The notes under the pieces: generated by a model
Seen by the model: only the letters and a program-made list of their open reading frames with translations
Database searches by the model: none
Told to the model about the DNA's origin: nothing
Translations under genes and position numbers: made by a program
In this document: piece by piece, positions 9,284 to 17,368 of the stretch
How positions within the stretch are numbered: the first letter of the stretch is position 1
How the letters are laid out: the number at the start of each line of letters is the position of its first letter
DNA from: Candidatus Aminicenantes bacterium UBA1061
GTDB lineage: Bacteria > Acidobacteriota > Aminicenantia > Aminicenantales > Saccharicenantaceae
Reading direction: 5' to 3'
Assembly: GCA_002316315.1 (NCBI GenBank)
Contig: DCDG01000019.1
Coordinates: 1 to 56,748, forward strand
DNA: 56,748 nucleotides

Positions 9284-9312
9284 TTGACGGGAGAGGCGGT
9301 TTTCTGTATTAT
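9284..9312 (+). promoter_or_regulatory. Promoter of tRNA-Ala (TTGACG-N17-TATTAT)
   Basis: TTGACG at 9284-9289 and TATTAT at 9307-9312 are separated by exactly 17 bases. The tRNA starts 14 bases after the -10. Confidence 0.75.
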
Positions 9313-9325
9313 AAATTCACCCGGT

Positions 9326-9401
9326 GGGGCTGTAGCTCAGTTGGGAGAGTACGTGACTGGCAGTCACGGGGTCGCCGGTTCGAGCCCGGTCAGCTCCACC
9401 A
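9326..9401 (+). tRNA. tRNA-Ala (anticodon GGC)
   Basis: A 76-base cloverleaf. The acceptor GGGGCTG pairs with CAGCTCC (one G-T pair). The D-arm is GCTC/GAGT. The anticodon stem CGTGA/TCACG encloses loop CTGGCAG, giving anticodon GGC. The T-arm has a TTCGAGC loop. The 3' CCA is encoded. It has its own consensus promoter and possible gene remnants on both sides. Confidence 0.95.
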
Positions 9402-9445
9402 TCAAATTTTTCTTTGAGCAAGTTCCCAAAAGTGAGGTAGCCTAG

Positions 9446-9637
9446 TTTTCCTGGCTTTCTGAAAATTTTCAGGCATCTCTGAACATCAACTCTTACCAGG
9501 ACGAGCCCGATCCTTTGAAACCGGGTAGCGAAAACTCAGCTAAAGACACAGTAATCAAGACTTTCTTTGCCCACAACCCTGTGGTTCTCTCCGACCTGCC
9601 CAAGCAGCTGGCGATATTCCCGGCCTCCTTTCTATAA
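9446..9637 (+). pseudogene. Possible gene remnant downstream of tRNA-Ala, unidentified
   Basis: A plus-strand frame of about 63 codons opens after a TAG at 9443-9445 and ends with TAA at 9635-9637. It has no start codon with a Shine-Dalgarno. The reading contains natural-looking stretches such as S-Y-Q-D-E-P-D-P-L-K-P-G-S-E-N-S and V-I-K-T-F-F-A-H-N-P-V-V-L-S-D-L-P. A minus-strand frame is also open over part of it, so the coding direction is not certain. The rest of 9402-9912 holds one hairpin and a promoter. Confidence 0.3.
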
Positions 9638-9736
9638 TTGGCCTTTTTTTGTAGGTTCTTAAATTCCTTTCATTCTAACCGGTGTTTGCCAGTTTATAGA
9701 AAAGAAAATCTCTCTATTTTTTATCTAAAGCTAATC

Positions 9737-9763
9737 AGCCCGGCCAGTTCTCAGGCCGGGGCT
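9737..9763. other. GC-rich hairpin without T-tract
   Basis: AGCCCGGCC and GGCCGGGGCT form a stem of 9 pairs with one bulge around an 8-base loop. No T-run follows on either strand, so it is not a standard intrinsic terminator. It lies 150-175 bases upstream of the PfpI gene. Confidence 0.4.
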
Positions 9764-9855
9764 ATAGCCTCATAGATCATGAAAAAACCTTTGTAATTTT
9801 TAAAATTATAACATCTTAATCTCAATTCAGTTCATGTCTGTTAAGAATATGGCTG

Positions 9856-9882
9856 TTGTCTGATTCAGTTAAAATTGATAAT
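9856..9882 (+). promoter_or_regulatory. Candidate promoter of the PfpI gene
   Basis: TTGTCT at 9856-9861 and GATAAT at 9877-9882, with 15 bases between, somewhat short. The start codon is 31 bases downstream. Confidence 0.4.
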
Positions 9883-9912
9883 CTAAAAACAGCTACAATA
9901 AGGAGGTTAAAA

Positions 9913-10500
9913 ATGGGTGTAAAAAAGATCCTGATGCTGGTTGGAGACTATGTCGAGGATTATGAGGCCATGGTTCCTTTCCAGATGCTGACCATGGTCG
10001 GCCATCAGGTTGATGCTGTCTGCCCCGGTAAGAAAAAAGGAGAGACGGTCAAAACTGCTGTTCATGATTTTGTCGGCGATCAAACTTATAGTGAAAAACC
10101 GGGTCATAATTTTCTCCTGACGGCGACCTTTGATGAAGTTGACCCCAAAAACTATGATGCCCTGGTCATCCCGGGCGGACGAGCTCCGGAATATATCCGT
10201 TTGAATGAAAAAGTAATTTCTATCGTCAGGCATTTTGACGAAAACAACAAGCCAATGGCAGCCATCTGTCATGGTCCGCAGGTACTCGTAGCCGCTGATG
10301 TCCTTAAGGGTAAACTTTGCACAGCTTATCCGGCCTTAAAACCAGATGTGATCAGAGCCGGAGCTAAATGGGGAGAGCTCAATGAGAGCCTTTCTAATGC
10401 TTATGTGGATGGCAATCTCGTGACTGCTGCCGCCTGGCCTGGACACCCAGAGTGGATGCGCAAATTCCTGGAGGAGCTGGGTACGAAAATTGAACCATAA
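9913..10500 (+). CDS. DJ-1/PfpI family protein
   Basis: A 195-residue cytoplasmic protein. The start is the ATG at 9913, behind AAGGAGG; a longer in-frame reading from 9856 has no such site. The nucleophile elbow A-A-I-C119-H120-G-P-Q is the hallmark of the DJ-1/PfpI superfamily. E15 in D-Y-V-E-D-Y-E is placed like the Glu that tunes the Cys, and A-L-V-I-P-G-G-R-A-P-E-Y precedes the elbow. Members act as proteases, deglycase-like or glyoxalase-like enzymes, or chaperones; the exact activity cannot be told. It appears monocistronic. Confidence 0.93.
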   Translation: MGVKKILMLVGDYVEDYEAMVPFQMLTMVGHQVDAVCPGKKKGETVKTAVHDFVGDQTYSEKPGHNFLLTATFDEVDPKNYDALVIPGGRAPEYIRLNEKVISIVRHFDENNKPMAAICHGPQVLVAADVLKGKLCTAYPALKPDVIRAGAKWGELNESLSNAYVDGNLVTAAAWPGHPEWMRKFLEELGTKIEP

Positions 10501-10605
10501 AAACTTAGAGATAGAATAATCCCAGGTATAATCTACGACAAGAGCAGCCAGGAAGAGTGCTCAAGGTCAGATAAAGAAGCCTGCTGACACTGGACATTAA
10601 GCTGC

Positions 10606-11187
10606 ATGATTATCAACAAAAGAAAAATTATTTTCATCCTGATTATAGTAATAGCCACACCCATTTTGCTTTTGATCTTTTATAAACCAGACAGAGTGAT
10701 TGCCCCGGGGTTATTTGGTTTTACCCGAATAGAGAAGGGACTCTATTTAGATGAACCTCAGAGAGCAGATGAAGCGCGCTGGTTATGGGCAACCGCCTTA
10801 TAGGATATAGAAAAAGAATTCGGTCAGTTTAAAAGAAAACCAAAGATTATATTCTGTTCTGAACAAAGAGACTTCGAAAAATTCGGTTTTAAAAAATCAG
10901 CCGCCCGGTCAGTAGGGCCAGCCGGAATCATAATTAGCCCCAGAGCCTGGAAAATATATTATTTGAAGCATGAATTGATCCATTACTGGCAAACAGAAAA
11001 CCTGGGGATGATTAATATCTATTTCTATCCTCAATGGCTCAAGGAAGGGATGGCCTATTCATTGAGTGGTGATCCAGTGGAAACATTGGATGAGCCCTGG
11101 CAGATCTATAGAAAAGAGTTTAATCAATGGTATGAAAAAATTGATAAGAAAAATTTGCTTCAAGAAATTAAGGCAATTAGAAAATAA
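10606..11187 (+). pseudogene. Membrane-anchored HExxH metalloprotease-like protein interrupted by in-frame TAG
   Basis: One continuous frame of 193 sense and stop positions plus the terminal stop, broken only by TAG at 10801-10803 (codon 66). Part 1 has an N-terminal membrane helix (about 7-26). After the amber codon the same frame continues through I-I-F-C-S-E-Q-R-D-F to H122-E-L-I-H126 and W-L-K-E147-G-M-A-Y, a gluzincin-like zinc site (HExxH plus a downstream Glu). No Shine-Dalgarno is visible before the ATG. Restart at the ATG at 10963 would give only the C-terminal 74 residues. It could be a recent pseudogene, a sequence error, or rare readthrough. No pyrrolysine genes are seen in the window. 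Confidence 0.7.
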
Positions 11188-11270
11188 AGATCTGTAATTA
11201 TTGCCTATGGTTTGGAGAGAAACAACTCAACATTTTTAGCAGGTGGTTAACAGATATAGCGCGGTCAATC

Positions 11271-12497
11271 TCAGCTTTTTTGCTGCCAGTTGAGTTCGGG
11301 GCTTCTTTCTCCGGTGATGACATCCTGGTAGGCCCTGAGCATTAAAGGCGCCACCTGACTGATATCATATCTTTTCTTGGCTGATTCTTTAGCCTGTCTG
11401 GACAGTGTGTCCAGAAGAGTCGGGTCAGTGGCCAGCCTGACCAGGGCTTTTTCCACTTCCGGTGCTACCGGCTCAACCACCAGTCCAGCCCCATCCTGCT
11501 CGATTTCGACCCAGTTGGCTACCCGATTGGTAATAAGAAGGGGCAGGGAAGCGGCCATCGCTTCGGTCAGAGCCATGCTAACTCCTTCTGCCAAACTGGG
11601 CAGAACCATGAGATCAGAAGCCGAATAATAAGCAGGCGTTTCCTGATGCTCGATGAGCCCCACCCAGATAACCTGTTTTTCGAGACCAAGAGTCGAGACG
11701 AGATTCTTTAAATTCTGGACATATTCTTCTTTGCCCGGTGGACCGACCAGTAGCAGGAAAACATCCGGCCGGTGTTTTAAAACGGCGGGCAGCGCCTTGA
11801 TTATTAAGTCAATTTGCTTTTTGGGGTGAAGCCTGCCCAGGAATAGCAGGACCAGGGCTCCAGCGGGCAGATTTAGTTTTTTTCTGAGTTCCGCCCGAAG
11901 CGTTTCGTTTCTTTCATAGCGTTCGGTAAAAATGCCATTAGGGACAATAAAACTGGCCGCACCGCGGGTAAAAGTCTCAGAATCCTGTCGTTCTCCCTCG
12001 CTTAGAAAATGAACCGCAGTGGCGTTTTTGATAGCTCTTTTTCCGGCTAAATTCCAGTAAAGTTTCTTAGTCCGGATCGAGCCAACTCCATAAAAGGAAG
12101 CGGCCATCAGACTTGAATGTGGGGTGATGATGGAAGGAATGCCCTGTTTTTTCACAATTGCTGAAGCAGCGACACAGAGATACTGCCATAGGCCGGCCAG
12201 ATGAATGACATCGAAGTCAGAGGCGGTCTTTTTCAGGTGGTTGAGCAGGCCTCTTGAATAAAAAGCCCGGACACGGCCCAATTCTTGTCGGAAATACCAG
12301 ACTTCAAGACCATCTAAATCAACTGACTGTTTGGTAGGGACGTCCAGGCGGCCGCCTAAGCCGTCAACATTACTGGCGTAAACGGTCACCTCGTGGCCCA
12401 GCCGGTGCAAGGCCCGGCAGAGGTTGCTGTGAGCAGTAATCGAGCCACCTACAGCCCAGGCTGGTTCAAAAGAAGTTAGTACATGAAGTATTTTCAT
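11271..12497 (-). CDS. GT4-family glycosyltransferase
   Basis: A 408-residue cytoplasmic enzyme with two Rossmann halves. The N-terminal half begins M-K-I-L-H-V-L-T and has the glycine loop A-V-G-G-S-I-T-A-H. The C-terminal half has L-L-F-L-G-R-L-H-P-K-K-Q near 219-230, the nucleotide-sugar region P-S-L-A-E-G-V-S-M-A-L-T-E-A-M-A (the E-x7-E motif) and a retaining GT-B layout. Such enzymes move a sugar from a nucleotide donor to a lipid or glycan. It is the last gene of a cassette with a CDP-alcohol phosphotransferase and a flippase-like protein, so its acceptor is plausibly a polyol-phosphate lipid. An imperfect AAGGACGG lies about 12 bases before the start. Confidence 0.93.
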   Translation of the reverse strand: MKILHVLTSFEPAWAVGGSITAHSNLCRALHRLGHEVTVYASNVDGLGGRLDVPTKQSVDLDGLEVWYFRQELGRVRAFYSRGLLNHLKKTASDFDVIHLAGLWQYLCVAASAIVKKQGIPSIITPHSSLMAASFYGVGSIRTKKLYWNLAGKRAIKNATAVHFLSEGERQDSETFTRGAASFIVPNGIFTERYERNETLRAELRKKLNLPAGALVLLFLGRLHPKKQIDLIIKALPAVLKHRPDVFLLLVGPPGKEEYVQNLKNLVSTLGLEKQVIWVGLIEHQETPAYYSASDLMVLPSLAEGVSMALTEAMAASLPLLITNRVANWVEIEQDGAGLVVEPVAPEVEKALVRLATDPTLLDTLSRQAKESAKKRYDISQVAPLMLRAYQDVITGERSPELNWQQKS

Positions 12498-12525
12498 TGG
12501 CTTAAACCGTCCTTAATTATTTATT

Positions 12526-12543
12526 AGCTTATTAACATAAGCT
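12526..12543. other. Inverted repeat between GT4 and CDP-alcohol transferase genes
   Basis: AGCTTAT and ATAAGCT form a perfect 7-bp inverted repeat around TAAC, upstream of the GT4 gene. It is not followed by a T-run in the direction of transcription. It may be a hairpin or an operator. Confidence 0.35.
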
Positions 12544-12558
12544 GGTGCGAGATGCCAT

Positions 12559-13881
12559 CTAATTTATTTCGGCCGACTGCTGCACCAGTTTTTTTTGCAC
12601 ATAAAAATGAAAATAAGTTGATTGAATCAGCCAGGCAAAACTTATTATGTAAGCCATAACAGTGGCCTGCCCCAGAATCAACAAAGCAAAAATAAAAGTG
12701 GCAAAAAAATCGCGTCGTACAGTAAAGGCCAGTTTGGCCGCTACTTTATCTATAAAACGCAGTTTTTTTTCTTTTTCAGGTCTTGCCTCTATCTCTTTGG
12801 CTACCAGAAATATCTTCTTGCCGATCCCAGAGCTGCGTGTATAGCGAGCCAGATTGTAATAATACCAGGCAGCGGCGAAAAGGAACATGGCCATAAGAGT
12901 CAGATAGATGCTATCTTGTTTTAAACGATAAAGCCCCAGATCCAGACAGCTAAAGAAAATAATATAGCTCGAGGCATCAAGAATGACATCCGACAGGGCT
13001 CCCTTATCGGAGGTGGTGTAAGTCAAACGAGCGACCTCGCCGTCACAGCCATCAAAAATGCTGGCCAGCTCAAAAAATAAGCCTGCCAGGAAGAAACTCC
13101 AGTAACCGGTACCGAGAGCAGCCAGCCAGGCACCGACCAGGCCAATAAGAAAATTTATAAAGGATAGAAGACTCGGGCTGGCTCCCAGCTTGATCAGCCC
13201 TTGACTGAAAAAAAGCGAGATACGCCGGTTGATATGTTTGGCGATGAGGCCATCCTGTGGCTTGCGGGCTGTAGATAGAAGGGCTTTGATAGCTTTTTTC
13301 TCCGCCGGTCTGGAAGTTACTCTCAAAAAAAACCGGCCAGAAGGCAGGCTTTGGTAGCTGACGAGTGCTGACGGCGGAAGAGTTTTTAACAGGTCATCTC
13401 CTTCATTGTCAGCCGAGAGAAGCCTGTCCAGGAGTTCAGGCAGAAGTCTTCCTGAACTAACTGCCAGCCCCGTCCAGCCAAGGTCAGTATCAATTGGCTC
13501 GGCAGGTTTGAAAATAATTATTTCATGGTCCTGAGGCTCAAAAGGCTTTATCTCTTCGAGAAGCGATGGATCAAACACCGCTTCGCCGTCGAGCAGGAGA
13601 AGACCGCCCGACAAATCAAAAAGTTCCGGGCTGCTTGTTCTCTCCTGGGAAAAAGCGCTTCCGGCCTGAAAATAGTGTATATAAGGAGAGAAAGATAAAA
13701 CACGCCGGTCTTTTTTTACTCTTTCGACCAGCTTCAGCTCTTCTCCTTCTCCAGAGCCAATTAAATAAAAGGTCTTTAAACCAGCCTGGTGGCAGGCCAT
13801 AATCGCCCTGAGGAGAAGTGGCAGGCCAAGAATATTTTTGTCCGAACCGGGGCGAAGCAGAATGATAGCTTTATCTAGCAT
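12559..13881 (-). CDS. Fused nucleotidyltransferase-like / CDP-alcohol phosphotransferase
   Basis: A 440-residue protein with two parts. Residues 1-190 resemble a sugar-phosphate nucleotidyltransferase fold (L-L-L-L-D-G-E-A-V-F-D near 95), but the usual L-A-A-G-x-G-x-R loop is replaced by L-L-R-P-G-S-D-K. From about 205 a linker (Q-D-G-L-I-A-K-H-I-N-R-R) leads into a membrane domain with the full CDP-alcohol motif D280-G-x2-A-R-x8-G294-x3-D298-x3-D302. The layout matches bifunctional inositol-1-phosphate cytidylyltransferase/CDP-inositol transferases. The product may be a phosphodiester-linked polyol or phospholipid head group. It overlaps the upstream flippase-like gene by 11 bp. The degenerate N-terminal loop questions whether it makes its own CDP-alcohol. 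Confidence 0.9.
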   Translation of the reverse strand: MLDKAIILLRPGSDKNILGLPLLLRAIMACHQAGLKTFYLIGSGEGEELKLVERVKKDRRVLSFSPYIHYFQAGSAFSQERTSSPELFDLSGGLLLLDGEAVFDPSLLEEIKPFEPQDHEIIIFKPAEPIDTDLGWTGLAVSSGRLLPELLDRLLSADNEGDDLLKTLPPSALVSYQSLPSGRFFLRVTSRPAEKKAIKALLSTARKPQDGLIAKHINRRISLFFSQGLIKLGASPSLLSFINFLIGLVGAWLAALGTGYWSFFLAGLFFELASIFDGCDGEVARLTYTTSDKGALSDVILDASSYIIFFSCLDLGLYRLKQDSIYLTLMAMFLFAAAWYYYNLARYTRSSGIGKKIFLVAKEIEARPEKEKKLRFIDKVAAKLAFTVRRDFFATFIFALLILGQATVMAYIISFAWLIQSTYFHFYVQKKLVQQSAEIN

Positions 13882-14908
13882 GATGATTCTCCGTGGCCAA
13901 TTTTTCTTTCCTCTTACCAGCAGAAGTTAAAATCACAGTCAGGACAGCAAAAATAATTTTGCGAACTCGCCTCATCAGCCCGACACTCAGTCCAATAGTT
14001 GGCGGGTAACCGACTGTGGCGGCGGCCAGTAAACTCCCACCTTCAGCTGCACCCCACTGGCCAGGGATAATAAAAAAAGCAGTGTTTATAATGACTGTAA
14101 AGACTGAAATAAAAACAACTTTAACCAGACTGGCTGGCCAGCCCATCGCTCTGATAATGATATATATTTCCAGGGCTCCAAGACAGCGGGCAACAAAATG
14201 GAGCAGAAAAGCTACCAGCAGGCCTGTTTTTGAGTGGCTGAACATCAAGCGCATATTCCGGTCGAAATCTTTCAGGCTGGCTTCTTTTTGCTCAAACCAG
14301 CGTCGGCTGCGGCGGGAAATGCCAGCCAGGCGCCCAATAATTGGGTAAACACCCTTAAATTGCAGGATGACCATAATTATCAGAACAATGGTGATGGCTC
14401 CCAGTGCCACCAGGGAGGAAACCTTTAACTTCTGAGGAATTTTAAGATAAATTAAAGAAAGGAAAAGTCCGGCGGCTAAATAGACAAGAGAAGCAAAATA
14501 TTCAATGGTTTTATCAAAGACGATGCCGGGGATGCCTTCATTCAACGGAGAATGAGGCTTGATAATTACTGCCCGTGCCGCTTCTCCGCCAATATTGGCA
14601 GCCACCGGCAGGAGAGTCCCCAGCCCATCGGCAATAATTTTTGCCCGGAAAAGAGTCATGACGGGAACTTTTTGAAAGACGCTCTGGACAATGGACCAGG
14701 CTATAGACTGAAGGAGCATCCAGAACAGAGCCGTTATGCAAATCAGCGGGAGATAATAACCTGCCTTGACGATGTTTTCCCAAACGACCTGTGGTCCAGC
14801 CCGCCAGATGAGAATGGCCAGCAGTAATAAGCCGAAGATAGTTAGACTTATTCTGACTAACTTCTTTTTTTTGTTCTGGCTATCGTTTTTATTAGTGTTG
14901 TTATCCAT
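13871..14908 (-). CDS. Flippase-like membrane protein (lysylphosphatidylglycerol synthase TM domain family)
   Basis: A 345-residue integral membrane protein with a short Lys-rich cytoplasmic N-terminus and about seven or eight hydrophobic helices. It contains the family's G-x-x-L-L-P-V-A-x-N-I-G-G-E-A-A-R-A segment near 93-110 and a late P-G-Q-W-G-A-A-E-G-G segment near 282-291. Proteins of this UPF0104/AglD2-like family are associated with transfer or flipping of lipid-linked intermediates. It is the first gene of the cassette with the CDP-alcohol transferase and GT4. No Shine-Dalgarno is visible before the ATG. Confidence 0.9.
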   Translation of the reverse strand: MDNNTNKNDSQNKKKKLVRISLTIFGLLLLAILIWRAGPQVVWENIVKAGYYLPLICITALFWMLLQSIAWSIVQSVFQKVPVMTLFRAKIIADGLGTLLPVAANIGGEAARAVIIKPHSPLNEGIPGIVFDKTIEYFASLVYLAAGLFLSLIYLKIPQKLKVSSLVALGAITIVLIIMVILQFKGVYPIIGRLAGISRRSRRWFEQKEASLKDFDRNMRLMFSHSKTGLLVAFLLHFVARCLGALEIYIIIRAMGWPASLVKVVFISVFTVIINTAFFIIPGQWGAAEGGSLLAAATVGYPPTIGLSVGLMRRVRKIIFAVLTVILTSAGKRKEKLATENHHAR

Positions 14909-15095
14909 CGAGTTATGACCGGCAGCCGGGTAGTTTAATCTTAGTTAAAACCTCACTTTGCGTTTTATTTAAGGTTAGCTTTAACCTTGCCCCACGTCTA
15001 AAATACAAGAATCGGGGGTCAGTTCGTAAGTCATGTAAGTATAAATGATACCTTAGATTATGTCAAAAGAGGCAAACAGATAAGGTCTTAACCTA

Positions 15096-15138
15096 TCAGA
15101 GGGGGGAATCATCCTGTTAATAGATTCCCGTCCTCTGA
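15096..15138 (-). other. Strong hairpin after the M6 protease gene
   Basis: TCAGAGG/CCTCTGA and GGGAATC/GATTCCC form 14 pairs with a small internal loop around a 12-base loop. The hairpin starts 17 bases after the stop of the minus-strand M6 gene. No U-tract follows in the transcript, so it may be a factor-dependent terminator or a 3'-end stabiliser. Confidence 0.55.
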
Positions 15139-15154
15139 AAAATTGCCTGGATTT

Positions 15155-17227
15155 TTAAAGACTGAGGTTTATTGTTGCTTCAGCTGTTTTATCCGGCTGG
15201 CTTTCAGATGTCGCTTTTAACATTAAGGTTGCTTCGCCCGCAGCGCCTCTGGACGGTAAGACATAGACGGTTATGTCTGAGGTTTGACCAAATTGGACAG
15301 AAGCCAGAGCGTTTGGCAGTTGAGCCTGCCAGCCCTGCCCGTTGATAGAGACTTCAAGTCGGTAAAGATCGGAGGTAAGATGACTGGAAGCATCTGACGG
15401 ATGAAGCTTTGGATCAACTTCTGCTGGCTGACCCGTATTTTTAAGTGAAAAAGTCACGGCAGTCAATCCCTGAGCAGCCTTAATTTCAGCAGAGGGTGAG
15501 GTGAGTTCCACGCCCCTTATCTGTGGGCCTGTGCCATCCAGTGACCTGATAGCCAGGGTGTAGGTTAAAATCCCATCCTGATTTCGATCGACAGACACAA
15601 CATAAAAATGGAGGCGGTTTGGCTCATCTTGATATTCAAACTGGCTGCCCGAGTTAAGGCCAGCGTGGAACAGAGCATCATTGAGCTGGCGGTAGTCAGC
15701 AATGGTTCTCATAACTTTTTCGCCGGATGGGCTGATATAATCAACCACATTTATGTCTTCCGGGTGGGCATCTATGACCCAGATATAGCTGTTAAAGGCA
15801 TTGGGACCACCATTATTTCCCCAGAGTTTATCTTTGTTTTTAGCCAGGAGGACACCGTTATCCGGGCAGAATGAATCAAAGCCGATCCGCTGGACAACCT
15901 CCAGGGAATAAAAATTATAGTCAGGATTGCCTGAGGAGAAGGGGTCAGTGGCCGGATCTGAAAATGGCGTTCTGTCGCCCGGCTCAAAGCCATCGAGCCG
16001 GATATTTATGCCAGTGTAGCTGCCAGGTAAAGGATCAACTTCCCGGGCAGTGACCCCGGCTACCACCAGTCCAGATTTAGCCAGTCCTTCCCGGCTGAGC
16101 GTAAGCAATTGGCCATCTGGAATAAAGTCGCAGGCCATTCTATCTCTTATCATCAATCCGGCAGGCCCGGCCCCGCCGGCTATGGGTGGAACCACCCAGC
16201 GCTGGTGAGGACCTCCTGGGCCATTAAAACAGGCTCTATCCATCAAGTCCCAGGGCCCGACAGCCGCCCGTCGATAAGGCTGGACATAAGGGTTGTTATT
16301 GAGGTCGGGTAGGCGAAAAGCAAAGTGTCCCAGCTCATGAGCAATGGTACCTGAGTTTTCTCCCTGGCGCATCGAGGAGAGCCCCCACTGCTGTGAACCA
16401 GCCAGCCAGCTGGTCCATTCGACATAACGGGTAGGGACCCAGCGTGGCCTCTCTGGATTGGGATTACCCCATTCGGGAGGAATATCATCTTTGCTTTTAA
16501 ACTTCATCTGGCCAAATTCCATCCAGACTCCAGTCTCATCATATCCAGCATAAATTCTTAAAATGGCATCATAATTTTTTCTGATATCCTGACCAGCGCT
16601 CTGTATCCACAACTCATCACAGTCTTTTTCCAGACGTCCTGAAGCCACACTGCCATCGGGCGTATATTTGTTCTGGCGGTGCTCGTTAAGGCCATACCAC
16701 CAGTGAGGCTTGGACATTTCGAAAGGACCAAAAGTGTCAACCTGAGTCAAACCGAATTTTCCTCGCGATTGCCACATCCAGTAATGATTGATATCAAGGC
16801 CGTGGTTGACAGGCAGCGATCTTGTGAAAAAATCAGCATAAAATTGTGGCACTTTTTCTCTGGATATCGGCTCAATCTGTGGATTTCCGAACGGATCCGA
16901 GCCTTTTGCCCGGGTGATGACGAAAGGCTGATTGGGAAAATCAACTGCCACGACAGCCAACTTGAAACCACGTTCCGGTTTGAGTGATGGATCAGCCCAG
17001 TTCGGGCCAGGCAGGGGGTGGTAATCAGCCCAGGTCATTTCATCCTGATCCTGAACTACCTGAGGATCAATCGGTGGGGGGAAGGAAGAAAGCTCAGAGG
17101 TGGCAGACGTCTTTGTTCTATTATTAATAAAGATTAAAAGACTTACCGCTATCAAAATAAAGATGACAATCAGCCAGAAACCGGTTGATAAAGCTCTTCG
17201 CCTGACAGGGGTTTGGTTGTCGGCCAT
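15155..17227 (-). CDS. M6-type (immune inhibitor A-like) metalloprotease, membrane-anchored
   Basis: A 690-residue protein. An uncleaved-looking hydrophobic helix at about 17-35 anchors it, with the bulk exported. The zinc motif is H297-E-L-G-H301-F-A-F-R-L-P-D, matching the HExxH-x-x-G/F-L-P-D pattern of M6 peptidases. The C-terminal 110 residues (about 575-690) form a beta-rich CARDB/Ig-like domain. An AGGAGGTG Shine-Dalgarno and a consensus promoter precede it. It probably degrades extracellular or periplasmic proteins. It is followed by a strong hairpin and appears to be a single-gene unit. Confidence 0.85.
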   Translation of the reverse strand: MADNQTPVRRRALSTGFWLIVIFILIAVSLLIFINNRTKTSATSELSSFPPPIDPQVVQDQDEMTWADYHPLPGPNWADPSLKPERGFKLAVVAVDFPNQPFVITRAKGSDPFGNPQIEPISREKVPQFYADFFTRSLPVNHGLDINHYWMWQSRGKFGLTQVDTFGPFEMSKPHWWYGLNEHRQNKYTPDGSVASGRLEKDCDELWIQSAGQDIRKNYDAILRIYAGYDETGVWMEFGQMKFKSKDDIPPEWGNPNPERPRWVPTRYVEWTSWLAGSQQWGLSSMRQGENSGTIAHELGHFAFRLPDLNNNPYVQPYRRAAVGPWDLMDRACFNGPGGPHQRWVVPPIAGGAGPAGLMIRDRMACDFIPDGQLLTLSREGLAKSGLVVAGVTAREVDPLPGSYTGINIRLDGFEPGDRTPFSDPATDPFSSGNPDYNFYSLEVVQRIGFDSFCPDNGVLLAKNKDKLWGNNGGPNAFNSYIWVIDAHPEDINVVDYISPSGEKVMRTIADYRQLNDALFHAGLNSGSQFEYQDEPNRLHFYVVSVDRNQDGILTYTLAIRSLDGTGPQIRGVELTSPSAEIKAAQGLTAVTFSLKNTGQPAEVDPKLHPSDASSHLTSDLYRLEVSINGQGWQAQLPNALASVQFGQTSDITVYVLPSRGAAGEATLMLKATSESQPDKTAEATINLSL

Positions 17228-17270
17228 CGGGACACCTCCTAAAATATCTAAATAAATAAACTAGAAGAAT

Positions 17271-17299
17271 AAAATATATTAGATATCAGACAGAGTCAA
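17271..17299 (-). promoter_or_regulatory. Promoter of the M6 protease gene (TTGACT-N17-TATTTT)
   Basis: On the minus strand TTGACT is at 17294-17299 and TATTTT at 17271-17276, 17 bases apart. The start codon is about 44 bases downstream. Confidence 0.55.
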
Positions 17300-17368
17300 C
17301 AAAAATTTTCACTCCTCTTTTACTGGCTATTTACGTCTGGCCAAAACTAAAATAATTTCAACCGGCTT

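Noticed and set aside
9263..9445. 60-codon plus-strand ORF
   Set aside because: It runs through the promoter and the whole tRNA-Ala, so it is a chance frame.
9737..9763. Hairpin considered as an intrinsic terminator
   Set aside because: Neither strand has a T-run after the stem.
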